Positions 48,795 to 60,277 are shown, counted from the stretch's first letter. The stretch is 64,000 nt of DNA from Streptomyces sp. 135 (GCF_020026305.1 NZ_CP075691.1:868001-932000); one strand, 5' to 3'. Notes: a model not told the origin generated them from the sequence alone. Program-made: numbers and translations.

Positions 48795-49397
48795 ATGAAG
48801 ACTGCAATCCCCTGTTACTACCACCTCGAGGTGGAGATCAGCCCGGAGAGGATCGATCAGGTCAGGCGCATTCTGGCCGCACATCTCCGGCACTGGGGTC
48901 TGGGGATTCTCGTCGAACCCGTGTGCCACTGCGCCGGTGTACTGCTCGGCGCGATCGAGGAACACGGAACGGACAAGAACGCCGTGGTCGAGATGTGGTG
49001 GAACGGACAGCACCTCATCACCGCCGTGTCGGACAACGAGCCCGACCTCCCTCGCCCGCACTACGGGCCGCAGGGCTGCCTGGCGCAGATCGCGGCGCTC
49101 AGCGACGGCTGGGGCAACTACCCGGGGACCAACGGCAAGATCATCTGGTTCTCGCACCGCGCCCGCTGCCCGGAGCGCGCCCCGCTCGCCCCGACGCCGC
49201 CCGCGCCCACGCTGCGTACGGCGCGCCAACTGCCGCGCGAGGTACCCGTCTCCGCGCTCGCGGCCCCGGCCGAGGAGGAGCCGGTGACCATCGGCTCCGC
49301 TCCGGGCGCCGCCCAGCGGTCCGGCGGATCTTGGCCGAAGATGGTGGAGCGATCCACAGCGTCGGCTCCCGGGTCACGTACGCCGTCCGCGATGTGA
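48795..49397 (+). CDS. HATPase_c (RsbW-like) ATP-binding protein
   Basis: A 200-residue protein whose first 120 residues resemble the histidine-kinase-like ATPase fold of anti-sigma factors: CYYHLEVEISPERIDQVRRILAAHLRHWGL, then LLGAIEEHGTDKNAVVEMWW, LITAVSDNEPDLP and CLAQIAALSDGWGNYPGTNGKIIWF. The N-box Asn of active RsbW kinases is not obvious (GAIEEHGT), so kinase activity is doubtful. The remaining 80 residues are Ala/Pro-rich. Start 48795 behind GAGGAGC. It diverges from glgE and precedes glgX, suggesting a regulatory link with glucan metabolism or with a stress sigma factor. Confidence 0.8.
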   Translation: MKTAIPCYYHLEVEISPERIDQVRRILAAHLRHWGLGILVEPVCHCAGVLLGAIEEHGTDKNAVVEMWWNGQHLITAVSDNEPDLPRPHYGPQGCLAQIAALSDGWGNYPGTNGKIIWFSHRARCPERAPLAPTPPAPTLRTARQLPREVPVSALAAPAEEEPVTIGSAPGAAQRSGGSWPKMVERSTASAPGSRTPSAM

Positions 49398-49529
49398 GCA
49401 CCCCGCTCACGCGGCAGCGCGCCACAGGCCGCGGCGACCCCGCCGGGAAGCCGCGGCCCGTCGGCGTCTTCGGACGTGCCCCGGGCGCTGAGGACTGACC
49501 CGACCACGCTCATCCGACGGAGGCAGCGC

Positions 49530-51686
<2,157 letters not shown>

Positions 51687-51823
51687 GCCCGCGTCGAGTG
51701 GCGCGGCGCCCGCCCCTTTGCCCACACTGAAGGGCGGCAGGGCGCCGAGCCTCCCGCTGAGCCCGAAAGCACAGGTGCCAGGCCGGTTCTTCAGGGCGCC
51801 TCGATTTCCAGGACGGGTTGCAC

Positions 51824-52702
51824 ATGCACCACGACAACAGGATCCCTCCGGCTCCGGACGTCTCTCGGGCCTCGGGCGGGAACGCCCGGGGTGCCAGGAC
51901 CGGGTCGGTGCTGAGCGAGGCGGCGGTCGGGGCACCCTGCTGGGTCAGCCTGACGGCACGAGACCTCACCACCGCACAAAGGTTCTATGGGGCCGTGATG
52001 GGCTGGCGGTTCCGGCCGGCCAAACTCGGCGAGCAGTTCTCCGTCGCGACGGCCCACGGCGATCCCGTCGCCGGGGTCGGCGCCATCGCGTCCTCCCTCC
52101 AGATCGCCGTGGCCTGGACGCCGTACTTCGCGGTGCTGAGCGCGGACGAGACGGTGAGCCGCGTCCGGGAGCGCGGCGGGACGACCGCGGTGGGACCGAT
52201 CCCCTTCCCCAACGGGCGCGCGGCCCTGCTGTCGGACCGCGACGGCGCGGTCTTCGGCATCTGGGAGGGCGAGATCCTCACCAGCTGGCGCAGCGGGGTC
52301 CACTCGGCGCCCGCCTGGCTGCGGCTGCGCACCCGCGACGCCTTCGACGCCGCGATCTTCTACGGCGAGGTCCTGGACTGGGCGTGCGGGCGTCCCGAGT
52401 GCTGCGAGGTGCTCTACCAGCAGGACGAGGTGGTGGTCTACAGCGGAGGCCGGCCGGCGGCCCGGCTCAGTTCGGGCGCCGTCGAGGCGGACCCCGACCC
52501 GGCCGTACGCCCGCACTGGCAGGTCCACTTCACCGTCCCGGACGTCGAGGCGTGTGTGCGTGCCACGGCCGAGTCCGGCGGGCACGTGGTCGACCAGGAC
52601 CTGCACGCGCGCCCGCCGTGGGCGACGCTGCGGGACCCGGACGGCGCGCAGTTCAGGGTCGTCGAGGGAGAGACCGGAACACCCGCGCAGCCGCGGGCCT
52701 GA
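51824..52702 (+). CDS. Tandem VOC (glyoxalase-fold) protein
   Basis: A 292-residue protein with two VOC modules, starting at CWVSLTARDLTTAQRFYGAVMGW and AWLRLRTRDAFDAAIFYGEVLDW. It resembles the protein at 37119-38168 in order, spacing and the CCEVLYQQDEVVVY/CSVEYVDDRIVV stretch, so the two are paralogues. Metal ligands of glyoxalase I are incomplete, favouring ligand binding. ATG51824 is preceded by AGGACGGG; a TTG six bases earlier is also possible. Its last codons (GTPAQPRA) recur downstream as part of the 126-131 bp repeats. Confidence 0.85.
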   Translation: MHHDNRIPPAPDVSRASGGNARGARTGSVLSEAAVGAPCWVSLTARDLTTAQRFYGAVMGWRFRPAKLGEQFSVATAHGDPVAGVGAIASSLQIAVAWTPYFAVLSADETVSRVRERGGTTAVGPIPFPNGRAALLSDRDGAVFGIWEGEILTSWRSGVHSAPAWLRLRTRDAFDAAIFYGEVLDWACGRPECCEVLYQQDEVVVYSGGRPAARLSSGAVEADPDPAVRPHWQVHFTVPDVEACVRATAESGGHVVDQDLHARPPWATLRDPDGAQFRVVEGETGTPAQPRA

Positions 52703-53183
52703 TCGGGCACACCGGCGCAGCACGCTGGGCGGCCCACGCGGCGTTGGCGCGCCGCGCACCCCGCCACCCGGATGCGCCGAGGCGGAGGCGAGGTTAGAGG
52801 CCGGGCACCCGCGCAGCCGCGCGCCTGAAGGCGCACACCGGCACAGCACGCAGGGCCGCGCGCGCGGCGTCGGCACCCGGCGCCCCGTGCACCCTGCCGC
52901 CCGGATGCGCCGAGGCGAACGCGGGACAGAGACCAGGCACCGGCGCAGCCGCGGGCCTGATCACGCACACCGGCGCACCCATGGTCCCGGCCGCACGGCT
53001 CAGGTGTTCCCCGACTCCTGGCCCCTCCGGTCGCGACGGCCCAGCGCCCGCTGCGCCGTGAAGAGGAGACCCCCTCCGAAGCGGGCACGCAGGGCCGCGC
53101 GCGCGGCGTTGGCGCCCGGCGCCCCGTGCACCCCGCCGCCCGGATGCGCCGAGGCGGAGGCGAGGTAGAGGCCGGGCACCGGG
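52685..53183. repeat. Degenerate 126-131 bp repeats made of two gene ends
   Basis: The string GCGCAGCCGCG, which begins the last codons of the VOC gene, recurs at 52685, 52811 and 52942. In each interval a second block on the minus strand reads like the tail of the oxidoreductase gene: LASASAHPGGGVRGAP, then FASAHPGGRVHGAPGADAARAALRA, and finally the genuine LASASAHPGGGVHGAPGANAARAALRA inside the gene near 53083-53183. Thus the junction between two convergent gene ends has been duplicated at least twice and has diverged. Confidence 0.8.
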
Positions 53184-54631
53184 GTCTCGGGGCGGCCGGT
53201 GCCGGGGACGGGACGGAAGACGAGCTGCTGGTGGATGCTGGTGGTGCCGGAGTTGATCGCGCCGTTGCGCAGATTCGCGTTCATGCCTTCGAGGGTGGCG
53301 GGTGTCAGGACGCGCCGGGCCAGGATCTGTTCGCGGAAGCCGGGGGCGAGCCGTTCGATCTGCGCCTCCACCCGGTCGGCCATCGCCTCGCCCTCCCGTT
53401 CGTCCCACGTGCCCGTCAGGCCGTCCTCCCCGGCATCGCCCTTGATGCGCTGCGGGACGTGGGTGTACGCCCACGCCGACTCGGTCCCGGCCGGCGAGCG
53501 CGCGGCGTCCGCCGTGGTCATCTGCCCGACGAGGGCGAACGGCCTGTCCGGCACCAGGCCCCGCGCGATCTGGGCGGCGAACCGCGTCAGTTCGTCCACC
53601 CCCTCGGCCACATGGACCGTACCCGCCCCATGCGCGCCCTCGGCCGACCAGGGGATCGGCCGGGCCAGCGCCCAGTCGACCTTGAACGTGGCGAAGTCCC
53701 ACTGGAAGCGGCGCAGGTCGTCCAGGAGACGGGAGGGCAGATGCGCCGCGTCGACGAGGCGTCCGTACAGGTCGGGGGCGGCGACATCGGCCAGCACCGC
53801 CTTGCGCGCCACGACCCCCTCCCCCGACGCGGTGCGCACACCGACGGCCCGGCCGCCGCGCACCACCACCTCGGTGACGCGCTCGCCGCAGCGGACACTC
53901 ACTCCCCGCCGGTTCAGCCGCCGCACCAGGGCGTCCGTCAGCGCGCCCGAGCCGCCCGCCGGCGCGGGGAAGCCATGCGTCTGTCCGAGCATGGACATCA
54001 GCCAGCCGAAGCCGCCGCTGCCCGCCGCCTCGGGCGCCAGATCCGCGTGCAGGGCGTTGCCCGCCAGCAGGAGTCGTCCGCCCTCACCCCCGAACTCCTC
54101 CTCGCCCAGTCGGCGTACCGGCAGCACGAGCGAGCGGGCCACGCGCAGGCCACCGCCCGCCCTGACCCGCGCGGCGAGGCCGATCCCGGAGCGGATCGGC
54201 GGGAACGGCGTGAACAGGGCCCCCATCAGCGGCTCCCGCAGGTTCTCCCACATGCCGTACAGGCGTTCCCAGCTCGCTCCGTCGCCGTCGGCGAACGCGT
54301 CCAGCGACGCGCAGGTCCGGGCGCGGTCACGGCTCAGCACCGCGCAGCGCCCGTCCGAGAGGGGGTGCGCCAGTACGTGCTCGGCGTGGGCCCACCGCAG
54401 GCCCTCGCGTTCCAGCTCCAGGGCCGCGAGGACCGGCGAGGCGGCGGCCAGCGGGTAGAAGGCGCTGAACACGTCGCTGACGTAGTCCGGGTGCACGCCG
54501 CGGTCGCTGCGCACGGCGCCGCCCGGCTCGTCCTGGGCCTCCAGGACGACGACGCTCCAGCCCGCGTCGGCCAGGAGGTTCGCCGCCACCAGTCCGTTGG
54601 GTCCCGCGCCGATCACCACTGCGTCCGGCAT
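53000..54631 (-). CDS. Phytoene-desaturase-like FAD oxidoreductase
   Basis: A 543-residue flavoprotein. The dinucleotide-binding motif VVIGAGPNGLVAANLLADAG is at residues 3-22; GGAVRSD is the following conserved loop, and the C-terminal FAD-contacting motif LYLASASAHPGGGVHGAPG is characteristic of CrtI/amine-oxidase-like proteins. No carotenoid synthase is adjacent, so a carotenoid role is only one option. ATG54631 with GGGGAG upstream is favoured over GTG54637. It follows an SRPBCC gene by 64 bases in the same direction. The 3' end is repeated outside the gene. Confidence 0.9.
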   Translation of the reverse strand: MPDAVVIGAGPNGLVAANLLADAGWSVVVLEAQDEPGGAVRSDRGVHPDYVSDVFSAFYPLAAASPVLAALELEREGLRWAHAEHVLAHPLSDGRCAVLSRDRARTCASLDAFADGDGASWERLYGMWENLREPLMGALFTPFPPIRSGIGLAARVRAGGGLRVARSLVLPVRRLGEEEFGGEGGRLLLAGNALHADLAPEAAGSGGFGWLMSMLGQTHGFPAPAGGSGALTDALVRRLNRRGVSVRCGERVTEVVVRGGRAVGVRTASGEGVVARKAVLADVAAPDLYGRLVDAAHLPSRLLDDLRRFQWDFATFKVDWALARPIPWSAEGAHGAGTVHVAEGVDELTRFAAQIARGLVPDRPFALVGQMTTADAARSPAGTESAWAYTHVPQRIKGDAGEDGLTGTWDEREGEAMADRVEAQIERLAPGFREQILARRVLTPATLEGMNANLRNGAINSGTTSIHQQLVFRPVPGTGRPETPVPGLYLASASAHPGGGVHGAPGANAARAALRARFGGGLLFTAQRALGRRDRRGQESGNT

Positions 54632-54695
54632 GTCCACTCCCCTTCGCTCTCGATCCGCCGGGCGTTCGGTCCGCCGGTCCGGTCCGGCAGGCGGG

Positions 54696-55172
54696 CTAGG
54701 CCTCGGCGGTCCGCCGGGTGCCCCCGTGCTCGCGGGGGTGGCCGCCCTGTTCGACCAGCTTCGCCAGGCGGCTCAGCATGCTGCGGTGCCGGACCTGGAT
54801 GAGGGCGTCGACCGCGGCGTTGTGCAGCAAGCCGCCGGGTCCCTGGAGCGGGTGCTCGTCGACGATCACCAGGGTGTGCTTGCCCCAGGGCCGCACCTCG
54901 ATGGCGATGCGGGCCGTGCCGAGCGCCCCGCTGTACGCCTCCAGTTCGAGGCGGTCCGGCTTGTCCAGATGGCGTACCACGGTGTGTCCGCCGACCTGCC
55001 AGGGGCCGAGCCGGACGGTGTACTCGATGCGTGAGCCGACCGCCGGCCACGTGGTGTCGAGCGGTCGGGAGTCGTGCGTACCGACCACCCAGTCGGCGTA
55101 CCGGCGACCGTCCTCCAGTACCTCCCACACCTTGGAGGGCGGACTCTTGACCAACTGGTGGCGTGTGGCCAC
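54696..55172 (-). CDS. SRPBCC (START/Bet v1-like) family protein
   Basis: A 158-residue helix-grip protein with a large hydrophobic cavity. HQLVKSPPSKVWEVLEDGRRYADWVVGTH is the typical first strand and V-shaped helices, LGPWQVGGHTVVRHLDKPDRLELEA the central strands, and the long C-terminal helix VDALIQVRHRSMLSRLAKLVE closes the cavity. Members bind lipids or aromatic polyketides, or act as cyclases. It precedes the FAD oxidoreductase in the same direction and probably shares its transcript, so both may handle one hydrophobic compound. Confidence 0.85.
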   Translation of the reverse strand: MATRHQLVKSPPSKVWEVLEDGRRYADWVVGTHDSRPLDTTWPAVGSRIEYTVRLGPWQVGGHTVVRHLDKPDRLELEAYSGALGTARIAIEVRPWGKHTLVIVDEHPLQGPGGLLHNAAVDALIQVRHRSMLSRLAKLVEQGGHPREHGGTRRTAEA

Positions 55173-55318
55173 GTCATGCCTCCTCGTCCTGGACCGGCCC
55201 GTCCGGGCCGGTGCGTGCGCGGTCTCCCCGCGCTTCTCGTTCTGTTGTCCATCTCTTGTCCATCAGCCCACCGCAATCTCGTGCGGCACGCCACACGAGG
55301 CCGCACGCACCCGTCCCG

Positions 55319-56533
55319 TCACCTGCCCGCGGTGCTCGTGCTGTCCGTGCTGTCCGTACTGGCCGTGCCGTCCGTGCCGTCGGCCTCCGGGTTCCCCCCG
55401 ATGGCCGTCAGGTCACTCAGAAGGCGCTGGGTATCCGCGGTCAGCCCGCCCAGGGCGGGTGTGACCTGGTAGCGGCTGTCCGTGAGCAGCTCCGCCAGCC
55501 GGCCGTGCGCCGCCTCCGCCGCCCTCATGGCGCGCCTGCGGTCGCGCACCGTCTCCGGCGGGCTCTCGGTCCCGGCGGCCCGGGTGTCGCTGTCGTCCAG
55601 CTCGCACACGTCGCCCGCCGCGCGCAGCAGTTCGGCCAGGATGCCCGGCGCCTCCGCCGGCAGGTCGGCGAGGGACGGCCGGTCCTCACGCGTCTCGACG
55701 ACGGTGCGCACGGTGGTCCTGATGTGCTCCGTGATCCTGTCCCAGGTGAAGTCCCAGTCGGGCGGCGGCGGATGGGGCACGGCACGGCGCAGTTTGCGGC
55801 CGGGGTTGAAGCGGTAGCTCTCGTCGGTCCAGCGGCGCGCGGTGCGCAGATCCGTCATGAGGTCGGTGAGCCGCTGCGCCCGGTCGTACCAGCCCTGGGC
55901 CTTCTTCGGGTCGTACGACTCCTTCTCGATGCCGTCCGCGACGGTGTGCAGGAGGTCGGCGCTCTCCTGGGGCAGCCGCCTGCGCAGGTGCCATACGTCG
56001 CGGCCGTGCACCGGCGGCAGGACCAGCGCGTTCACCGCGATGCCGATGACGGCGCCGAGCAGGGTCTCGAAGAGGCGGTGCAGGATGTCGAGGCCCGAGT
56101 AGGTCCCGTAGGCGAGGACGAAGAGCGCCGCCGTCGGGGCGTAGACGCCTTGCGTGCCGAAGCGGGCGTACGTGCTCAGGAGCACGGTGATGGGCAGGAC
56201 GATCGCCATCGCGGCCAGCGAGTTGTTCCCCGTGAGGACCGCCGCGCCGGCGGCCAGCAGGGTGCCCACCATGACCACCGCGAGTTGCTGCATCGCGGAG
56301 CGCACCGAGCGGTAGACGGTGCTCTGCACGAGGAAGAGCGCCGTCCACGGCGCGAGGAGGGCCATCGGCGCGCTCCACCACCAGCCGGCCAGCGCCCAGG
56401 CGAGTACGCCCGCGCCGGCCGCCTTGAGCGACTGGACCGTCGTGTCGCGTTCCGGACCCGAGGTCGTGACGGCCCTGCGTGCGGAGCGCCACAGGGCCGA
56501 GACGTCCTGGATCAGCGCGTTTCTCCACCGGAT
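55319..56533 (-). CDS. FUSC-family aromatic-acid-exporter-like protein, ATC at the start position
   Basis: Membrane protein with an N-terminal block of six hydrophobic helices (ALLAPWTALFLVQSTVYRSVRSA is one) and a long cytoplasmic domain, related to FUSC/AaeB exporters. The first ordinary start in frame is ATG56365, which would cut off a conserved helix. Upstream the frame stays protein-like: RWRNALIQDVSALW, VTTSGPERDTTVQSLKAAG and LAWALAGWWWSAP. At 56533 the codon is ATC, with AGGAGG exactly 8 bases ahead, where homologues start with Met. No ATG, GTG or TTG lies between. The full protein would have 404 residues. Confidence 0.75.
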   Translation of the reverse strand: MRWRNALIQDVSALWRSARRAVTTSGPERDTTVQSLKAAGAGVLAWALAGWWWSAPMALLAPWTALFLVQSTVYRSVRSAMQQLAVVMVGTLLAAGAAVLTGNNSLAAMAIVLPITVLLSTYARFGTQGVYAPTAALFVLAYGTYSGLDILHRLFETLLGAVIGIAVNALVLPPVHGRDVWHLRRRLPQESADLLHTVADGIEKESYDPKKAQGWYDRAQRLTDLMTDLRTARRWTDESYRFNPGRKLRRAVPHPPPPDWDFTWDRITEHIRTTVRTVVETREDRPSLADLPAEAPGILAELLRAAGDVCELDDSDTRAAGTESPPETVRDRRRAMRAAEAAHGRLAELLTDSRYQVTPALGGLTADTQRLLSDLTAIGGNPEADGTDGTASTDSTDSTSTAGR

Positions 56534-56621
56534 GGTGGTCGCCTCCTCACGTTGTCCTTCCGTCGTCGGTCGGTCGTCGCGGCGGCAGGGCGAGCGGCTG
56601 CCGTCCGGCGGGGCGGGAGTG

Positions 56622-57518
56622 TCACGGCAGCGGGGTACCGCCCGTGGCGTTCATGATCTCGGCGGTGATGAAGCTCGCGTGGTCGGAGGCGAGGAAGACG
56701 TACGCGGGCGCCATCTCGGCGGGCTGCGCGGGCCGTCCCAGCGGCGCCTGCTTGCCGAACTCCTTGGTGTCGGGCAGCGTCGCGGGGATCAGCGGGGTCC
56801 ATACCGGGCCCGGGGCCACGGCGTTGACGCGGATGCCGTCCTCGACCAGCATCTGCGCGAGCCCCTGGGTGAAGGTGACGATTGCGCCCTTGGTCATGGC
56901 GTAGTCCAGCAGGTGCGGGCTCGGCTTGTAGGCCTGCACGGACGTGGTGTTGATGATGGACCCGCCCGCCGGGATGTGCGGCACGGCCATCTTGCAGAGC
57001 CAGAACATGCCGTACAGGTTCGTCTTGACCACCTGGTCGAACTGTTCCGTGGAGATGTCACCGATGCCTTCCGGCTGCGACATCTGGTAGGCGGCGTTGT
57101 TGACGAGGATGTCGATCCGGCCGAACTCCGCCACCGCGCGGTCCACGAGCCTGAGGCACTGCTCCTCCTCGCGGATGTCGCACGGCACGGCGATCGCCCG
57201 CTGCCCGGCCTCCTCGACGAGGCGCGCCGTCTCCCGGGCGTCGCCCGCCTCGGAGGGCAGATGGGTGAAGAGGACGTCCGCGCCCTCGCGTGCGAAGGCG
57301 AGTGCGACCGCCCTGCCGATCCCGGAGTCGCCGCCGGTCAGCAGCGCCTTGCGGTCCTTCAGCAGGCCGCTGCCTCGGTACGACTCCTCGCCGTGGTCCG
57401 GCGGCGGGTCCATGGGGCCCGTCCAGCCCGGCGGTTGCTGGTCCTGCTGCGGGAAGTCGGGCTGGGGGTGGCGCGTGGTCGGGTCCTGTCCGCCCTGTGC
57501 GCCGGGGGTGTCACTCAT
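56622..57518 (-). CDS. SDR-family oxidoreductase (YhdG/glucose-dehydrogenase-like)
   Basis: A 298-residue short-chain dehydrogenase. A 50-residue Pro/Gln-rich head (QDPTTRHPQPDFPQQDQQPPGW) precedes the Rossmann fold with TGGDSGIGRAVA, NNAAYQ, the Ser in NTTSVQAY, and catalytic Y-A-M-T-K. The head and the PxPPDHGEESYRGSG linker are typical of stress-induced SDRs of spore-formers and actinomycetes. ATG57518 follows AGGAGG. Stands alone downstream of the SulP gene. Physiological substrate unknown. Confidence 0.92.
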   Translation of the reverse strand: MSDTPGAQGGQDPTTRHPQPDFPQQDQQPPGWTGPMDPPPDHGEESYRGSGLLKDRKALLTGGDSGIGRAVALAFAREGADVLFTHLPSEAGDARETARLVEEAGQRAIAVPCDIREEEQCLRLVDRAVAEFGRIDILVNNAAYQMSQPEGIGDISTEQFDQVVKTNLYGMFWLCKMAVPHIPAGGSIINTTSVQAYKPSPHLLDYAMTKGAIVTFTQGLAQMLVEDGIRVNAVAPGPVWTPLIPATLPDTKEFGKQAPLGRPAQPAEMAPAYVFLASDHASFITAEIMNATGGTPLP

Positions 57519-57712
57519 CGGCTGTGCCTCCTGCTCGTCCCTTACTACCCTCCGCCGCGGGCGCGGCTCCCACCACTTGAGCCGTGGTGGAGCCGCGCGC
57601 CGGCCGGTCCGTGCGGCCGCCCGTCGGGGAGGGACCGTCGGGTGCCCCGGGGGCGCGGCGGTGAAACGGACGTGGTCGTTCAGGCCGGGGACGGTGGGGC
57701 GGGAGGGACGGC

Positions 57713-59227
57713 TCAGTGGCCGCCGGTGAGCTCGCCGCTGAGCTTCTCGTGGATCTGGGCGCTGGACTGGTTCAGGCCGACGATCTCGACCGTCTTGCCG
57801 CGCTGGGCGTACTTGGTCTCGATCGCGTCGAGGGCGGCGACGGAGGAGGCGTCCCAGATGTGGGCGGCGGTCAGGTCGATGACGACCTTCTCGGCGCCGG
57901 TGGCGTAGTCGAACTGGGTGACGAGGTCGTTGGAGGAGGCGAAGAAGAGTTCGCCGGTGACCACGTAGACGACCTTGGTGCCGTCGGGGGCCTCGACCGC
58001 GGTGACGGTGGCCAGGTGGGCCACCCGCTTGGAGAAGATGACCATGGCGGTGACCGATCCGACGACGACGCCGATGGCGAGGTTGCCGGTGGCGACGACG
58101 CAGGCCACGGTGACGACCATGACGGTGATCTCCCCGGCGGGCATCCGCTTCAGCGTCTTCGGGGCGATGGAGTGCCAGTCGAAGGTCGCGAACGACACCA
58201 TCACCATCACGGCGACCAGGGCCGCCATGGGGATGTCGGAGACGACCGGCCCGAAGACGATGCAGAGCACCATCAGGAACGACCCGGCGAGGAAGGTGGA
58301 CAGGCGCGTCCGGGCGCCGGACACCTTCACGTTGATCATCGTCTGGCCGATCATGGCGCAGCCGCCCATGCCGCCGAAGAAGCCGGTGACGATGTTGGCG
58401 ATGCCCTGGCCGATCGACTCGCGCGTCTTGGACGAGTGCGTGTCGGTGATGTCGTCGACCAGCTTCGCGGTCATCAGTGACTCCATCAGGCCGACCAGCG
58501 CCATCGCGAGGGCGTAGGGGGCGATGGTGGTGAGGGTGTCGAACGTGAACGGCACGTCGGGCAGGCCCGGGACGGGCAGGGCGGACGGCAGGTCGCCCTT
58601 GTCGCCCACGGTCGGCACCGCGATCCCCGCGGCGACGGTGATGGCGGTGAGGACGACGATGGACACGAGCGGGGCCGGGACCGCCTTGGTGACCTTCGGG
58701 GAGAACACCATGAGCGCGAGGCCGCCGATGAGCAGCGGGTAGACGGCCCACGGCACGTCGTGCATCTCGGGGACCTGCGCGACGAAGATGAGGATCGCCA
58801 GGGCGTTGACGAAGCCGACCATCACGCTGCGCGGCACGAACCGCATCAGCTTGGCGACGCCGAGCGCGCCGAGCGCGATCTGGATGACGCCGGCCAGGAT
58901 GACGGCGGCGACGAGGTGGCCGAGGCCGTGCTCGCGGTTGAGCGGGGCGATGACCAGGGCGACCGCGCCGGTGGCTGCGGAGATCATGGCGCGGCGTCCG
59001 CCGACGACCGAGATGGTCACGGCCATGGTGAACGACGCGAACAGGCCGATCGCCGGGTCGACCCCGGCGATGATCGAGAACGAGATCGCCTCGGGGATCA
59101 GCGCGAGGGCGACGACGAGTCCGGCCAGGATCTCGGTGCGCCACACCTTCGGGTCGGACAGCCAGTCGGGGCGCGGACCGCGCAGGCGCGCGGCCGGGGA
59201 GACAGTGGACGGGGGCGGCGTGGGCAA
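57713..59227 (-). CDS. SulP-family anion transporter with STAS domain
   Basis: A 504-residue SLC26-like transporter. Ten or more hydrophobic segments carry the SulP hallmarks ALALIPEAISFSIIAG and GLMESLMTAKLVDD; the C-terminal STAS domain (KVVIDLTAAHIWDASSVAALDAIETKY) is complete. Candidate substrates are sulfate or bicarbonate. TTG59227 has only a weak AGG ahead. It diverges from a MerR regulator with a perfect palindrome between them, so it is probably regulated by that protein. Confidence 0.92.
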   Translation of the reverse strand: MPTPPPSTVSPAARLRGPRPDWLSDPKVWRTEILAGLVVALALIPEAISFSIIAGVDPAIGLFASFTMAVTISVVGGRRAMISAATGAVALVIAPLNREHGLGHLVAAVILAGVIQIALGALGVAKLMRFVPRSVMVGFVNALAILIFVAQVPEMHDVPWAVYPLLIGGLALMVFSPKVTKAVPAPLVSIVVLTAITVAAGIAVPTVGDKGDLPSALPVPGLPDVPFTFDTLTTIAPYALAMALVGLMESLMTAKLVDDITDTHSSKTRESIGQGIANIVTGFFGGMGGCAMIGQTMINVKVSGARTRLSTFLAGSFLMVLCIVFGPVVSDIPMAALVAVMVMVSFATFDWHSIAPKTLKRMPAGEITVMVVTVACVVATGNLAIGVVVGSVTAMVIFSKRVAHLATVTAVEAPDGTKVVYVVTGELFFASSNDLVTQFDYATGAEKVVIDLTAAHIWDASSVAALDAIETKYAQRGKTVEIVGLNQSSAQIHEKLSGELTGGH

Positions 59228-59441
59228 GGAGATTTACCTGTCGTGCTCGGGCACGCCTGCGTCACCGTGGACGTGCGGGGAGGCGCGGGAGGGCCGGGGC
59301 GGCCGTCCGCGGAGCCCGCGTGCGGCGGGCGAAGCAGGAGGGGGCGGCGGGCGCGGTCCGGAGCCGCGCGGCCGCTCAGGAGCGAAGCGTCACGGCGGGC
59401 AGGTGGCGGCGCCGGGCGTCAGGAGCATGCGCACACTCTCA

Positions 59442-59465
59442 CTCTACCCTGACGTTAGGGTAGAG
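59442..59465. promoter_or_regulatory. MerR-type palindromic operator
   Basis: CTCTACCCT (59442-59450), spacer GACGTT, AGGGTAGAG (59457-59465): a perfect 9-6-9 inverted repeat 29 bases before the merR-like start and 214 bases from the divergent SulP start. The ACCCT-ACGT-AGGGT core is of the kind bound by MerR-family dimers between closely placed promoter elements. Confidence 0.8.
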
Positions 59466-59494
59466 ATCGGCGTGAAGAAGGGCAGGGCGTCCGC

Positions 59495-59917
59495 ATGAGT
59501 GGCGAACACATGCAGATCGGCGAGGTCGCCGCACGGACCGAACTGTCGCTGCGCACCATCCGGCATTACGAGGAGACGGGGCTGGTGCCGCCCTCCGCCC
59601 GCTCCCAGGGCGGTTTCCGGCTCTACACGGAGTCGGACGTGGCCCGCCTGATGGTGATCCGCCGCATGAAGCCGCTCGGTTTCACCCTGGACCAGATGGG
59701 AGACCTGCTGGACGCCACCGACCGCCTGGACTCCGCCGAGCCCCTGCCGGCGCCCGAACGGGACGCCCTCCTGGAACGGGTACGCGGATACGAGCGAGAG
59801 GCGGCCGAGCAGGTGGAGAGGTTGCGGGTCCAGTTGTCGCGCGCCGAGGAGTTCGCGCGGACACTGCGGGAGCGGCTGGACCGGGACGGCGGGCAACGGC
59901 AGGCCCCCGCGCCGTAG
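59495..59917 (+). CDS. MerR-family transcriptional regulator
   Basis: A 140-residue regulator. The winged helix reads MQIGEVAARTELSLRTIRHYEETGLVPPSARSQGGFRLY, followed by the second wing and a long dimerisation helix (about residues 80-130) rich in Arg and Glu. No Cys-rich metal site is present, so it is not a metal sensor of the classical type. It diverges from the SulP gene and probably binds the 59442-59465 palindrome, controlling both genes. Confidence 0.93.
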   Translation: MSGEHMQIGEVAARTELSLRTIRHYEETGLVPPSARSQGGFRLYTESDVARLMVIRRMKPLGFTLDQMGDLLDATDRLDSAEPLPAPERDALLERVRGYEREAAEQVERLRVQLSRAEEFARTLRERLDRDGGQRQAPAP

Positions 59918-60277
59918 TCCATCCACAGGCGCGCTCCAGTCGATCCGCAGTCGAGCCGTCGCTGCCGCAAGGACATGTGAGCGGAATCGCCCCACATGCT
60001 CCACAATCACCTGACCGCAAGGCCATACCCGATAGTTGAGGTCTGTACCAATTCCCTGGTCAGGGACGGTAATTACTCATTCTTTGGCAAGAATTTGCTC
60101 TGTCATCTCTCCGTAATGCAATGGCAAAGTGAGAGACACACCCGCCGTCCAGGCTGTGTTGCCCGGGGCGCCAAAGGAGCCCGCTGCGACCCAGCGGCCC
60201 GCTCCGCCCCGCTGTCACCATCGACCCGACCACACCGCGTCCCGGCGCCGCCGGAGAGACGCAGGAGGCAGGCCACC
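59918..60277. other. Upstream region of the carbonic anhydrase gene
   Basis: 360 bases without a gene. The part 60044-60130 is markedly A/T-rich for this chromosome (for example TTACTCATTCTTTGGC) and likely holds the promoter of the carbonic anhydrase operon. The remainder up to AGGAGGC at 60263 has no recognisable element. Confidence 0.5.
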
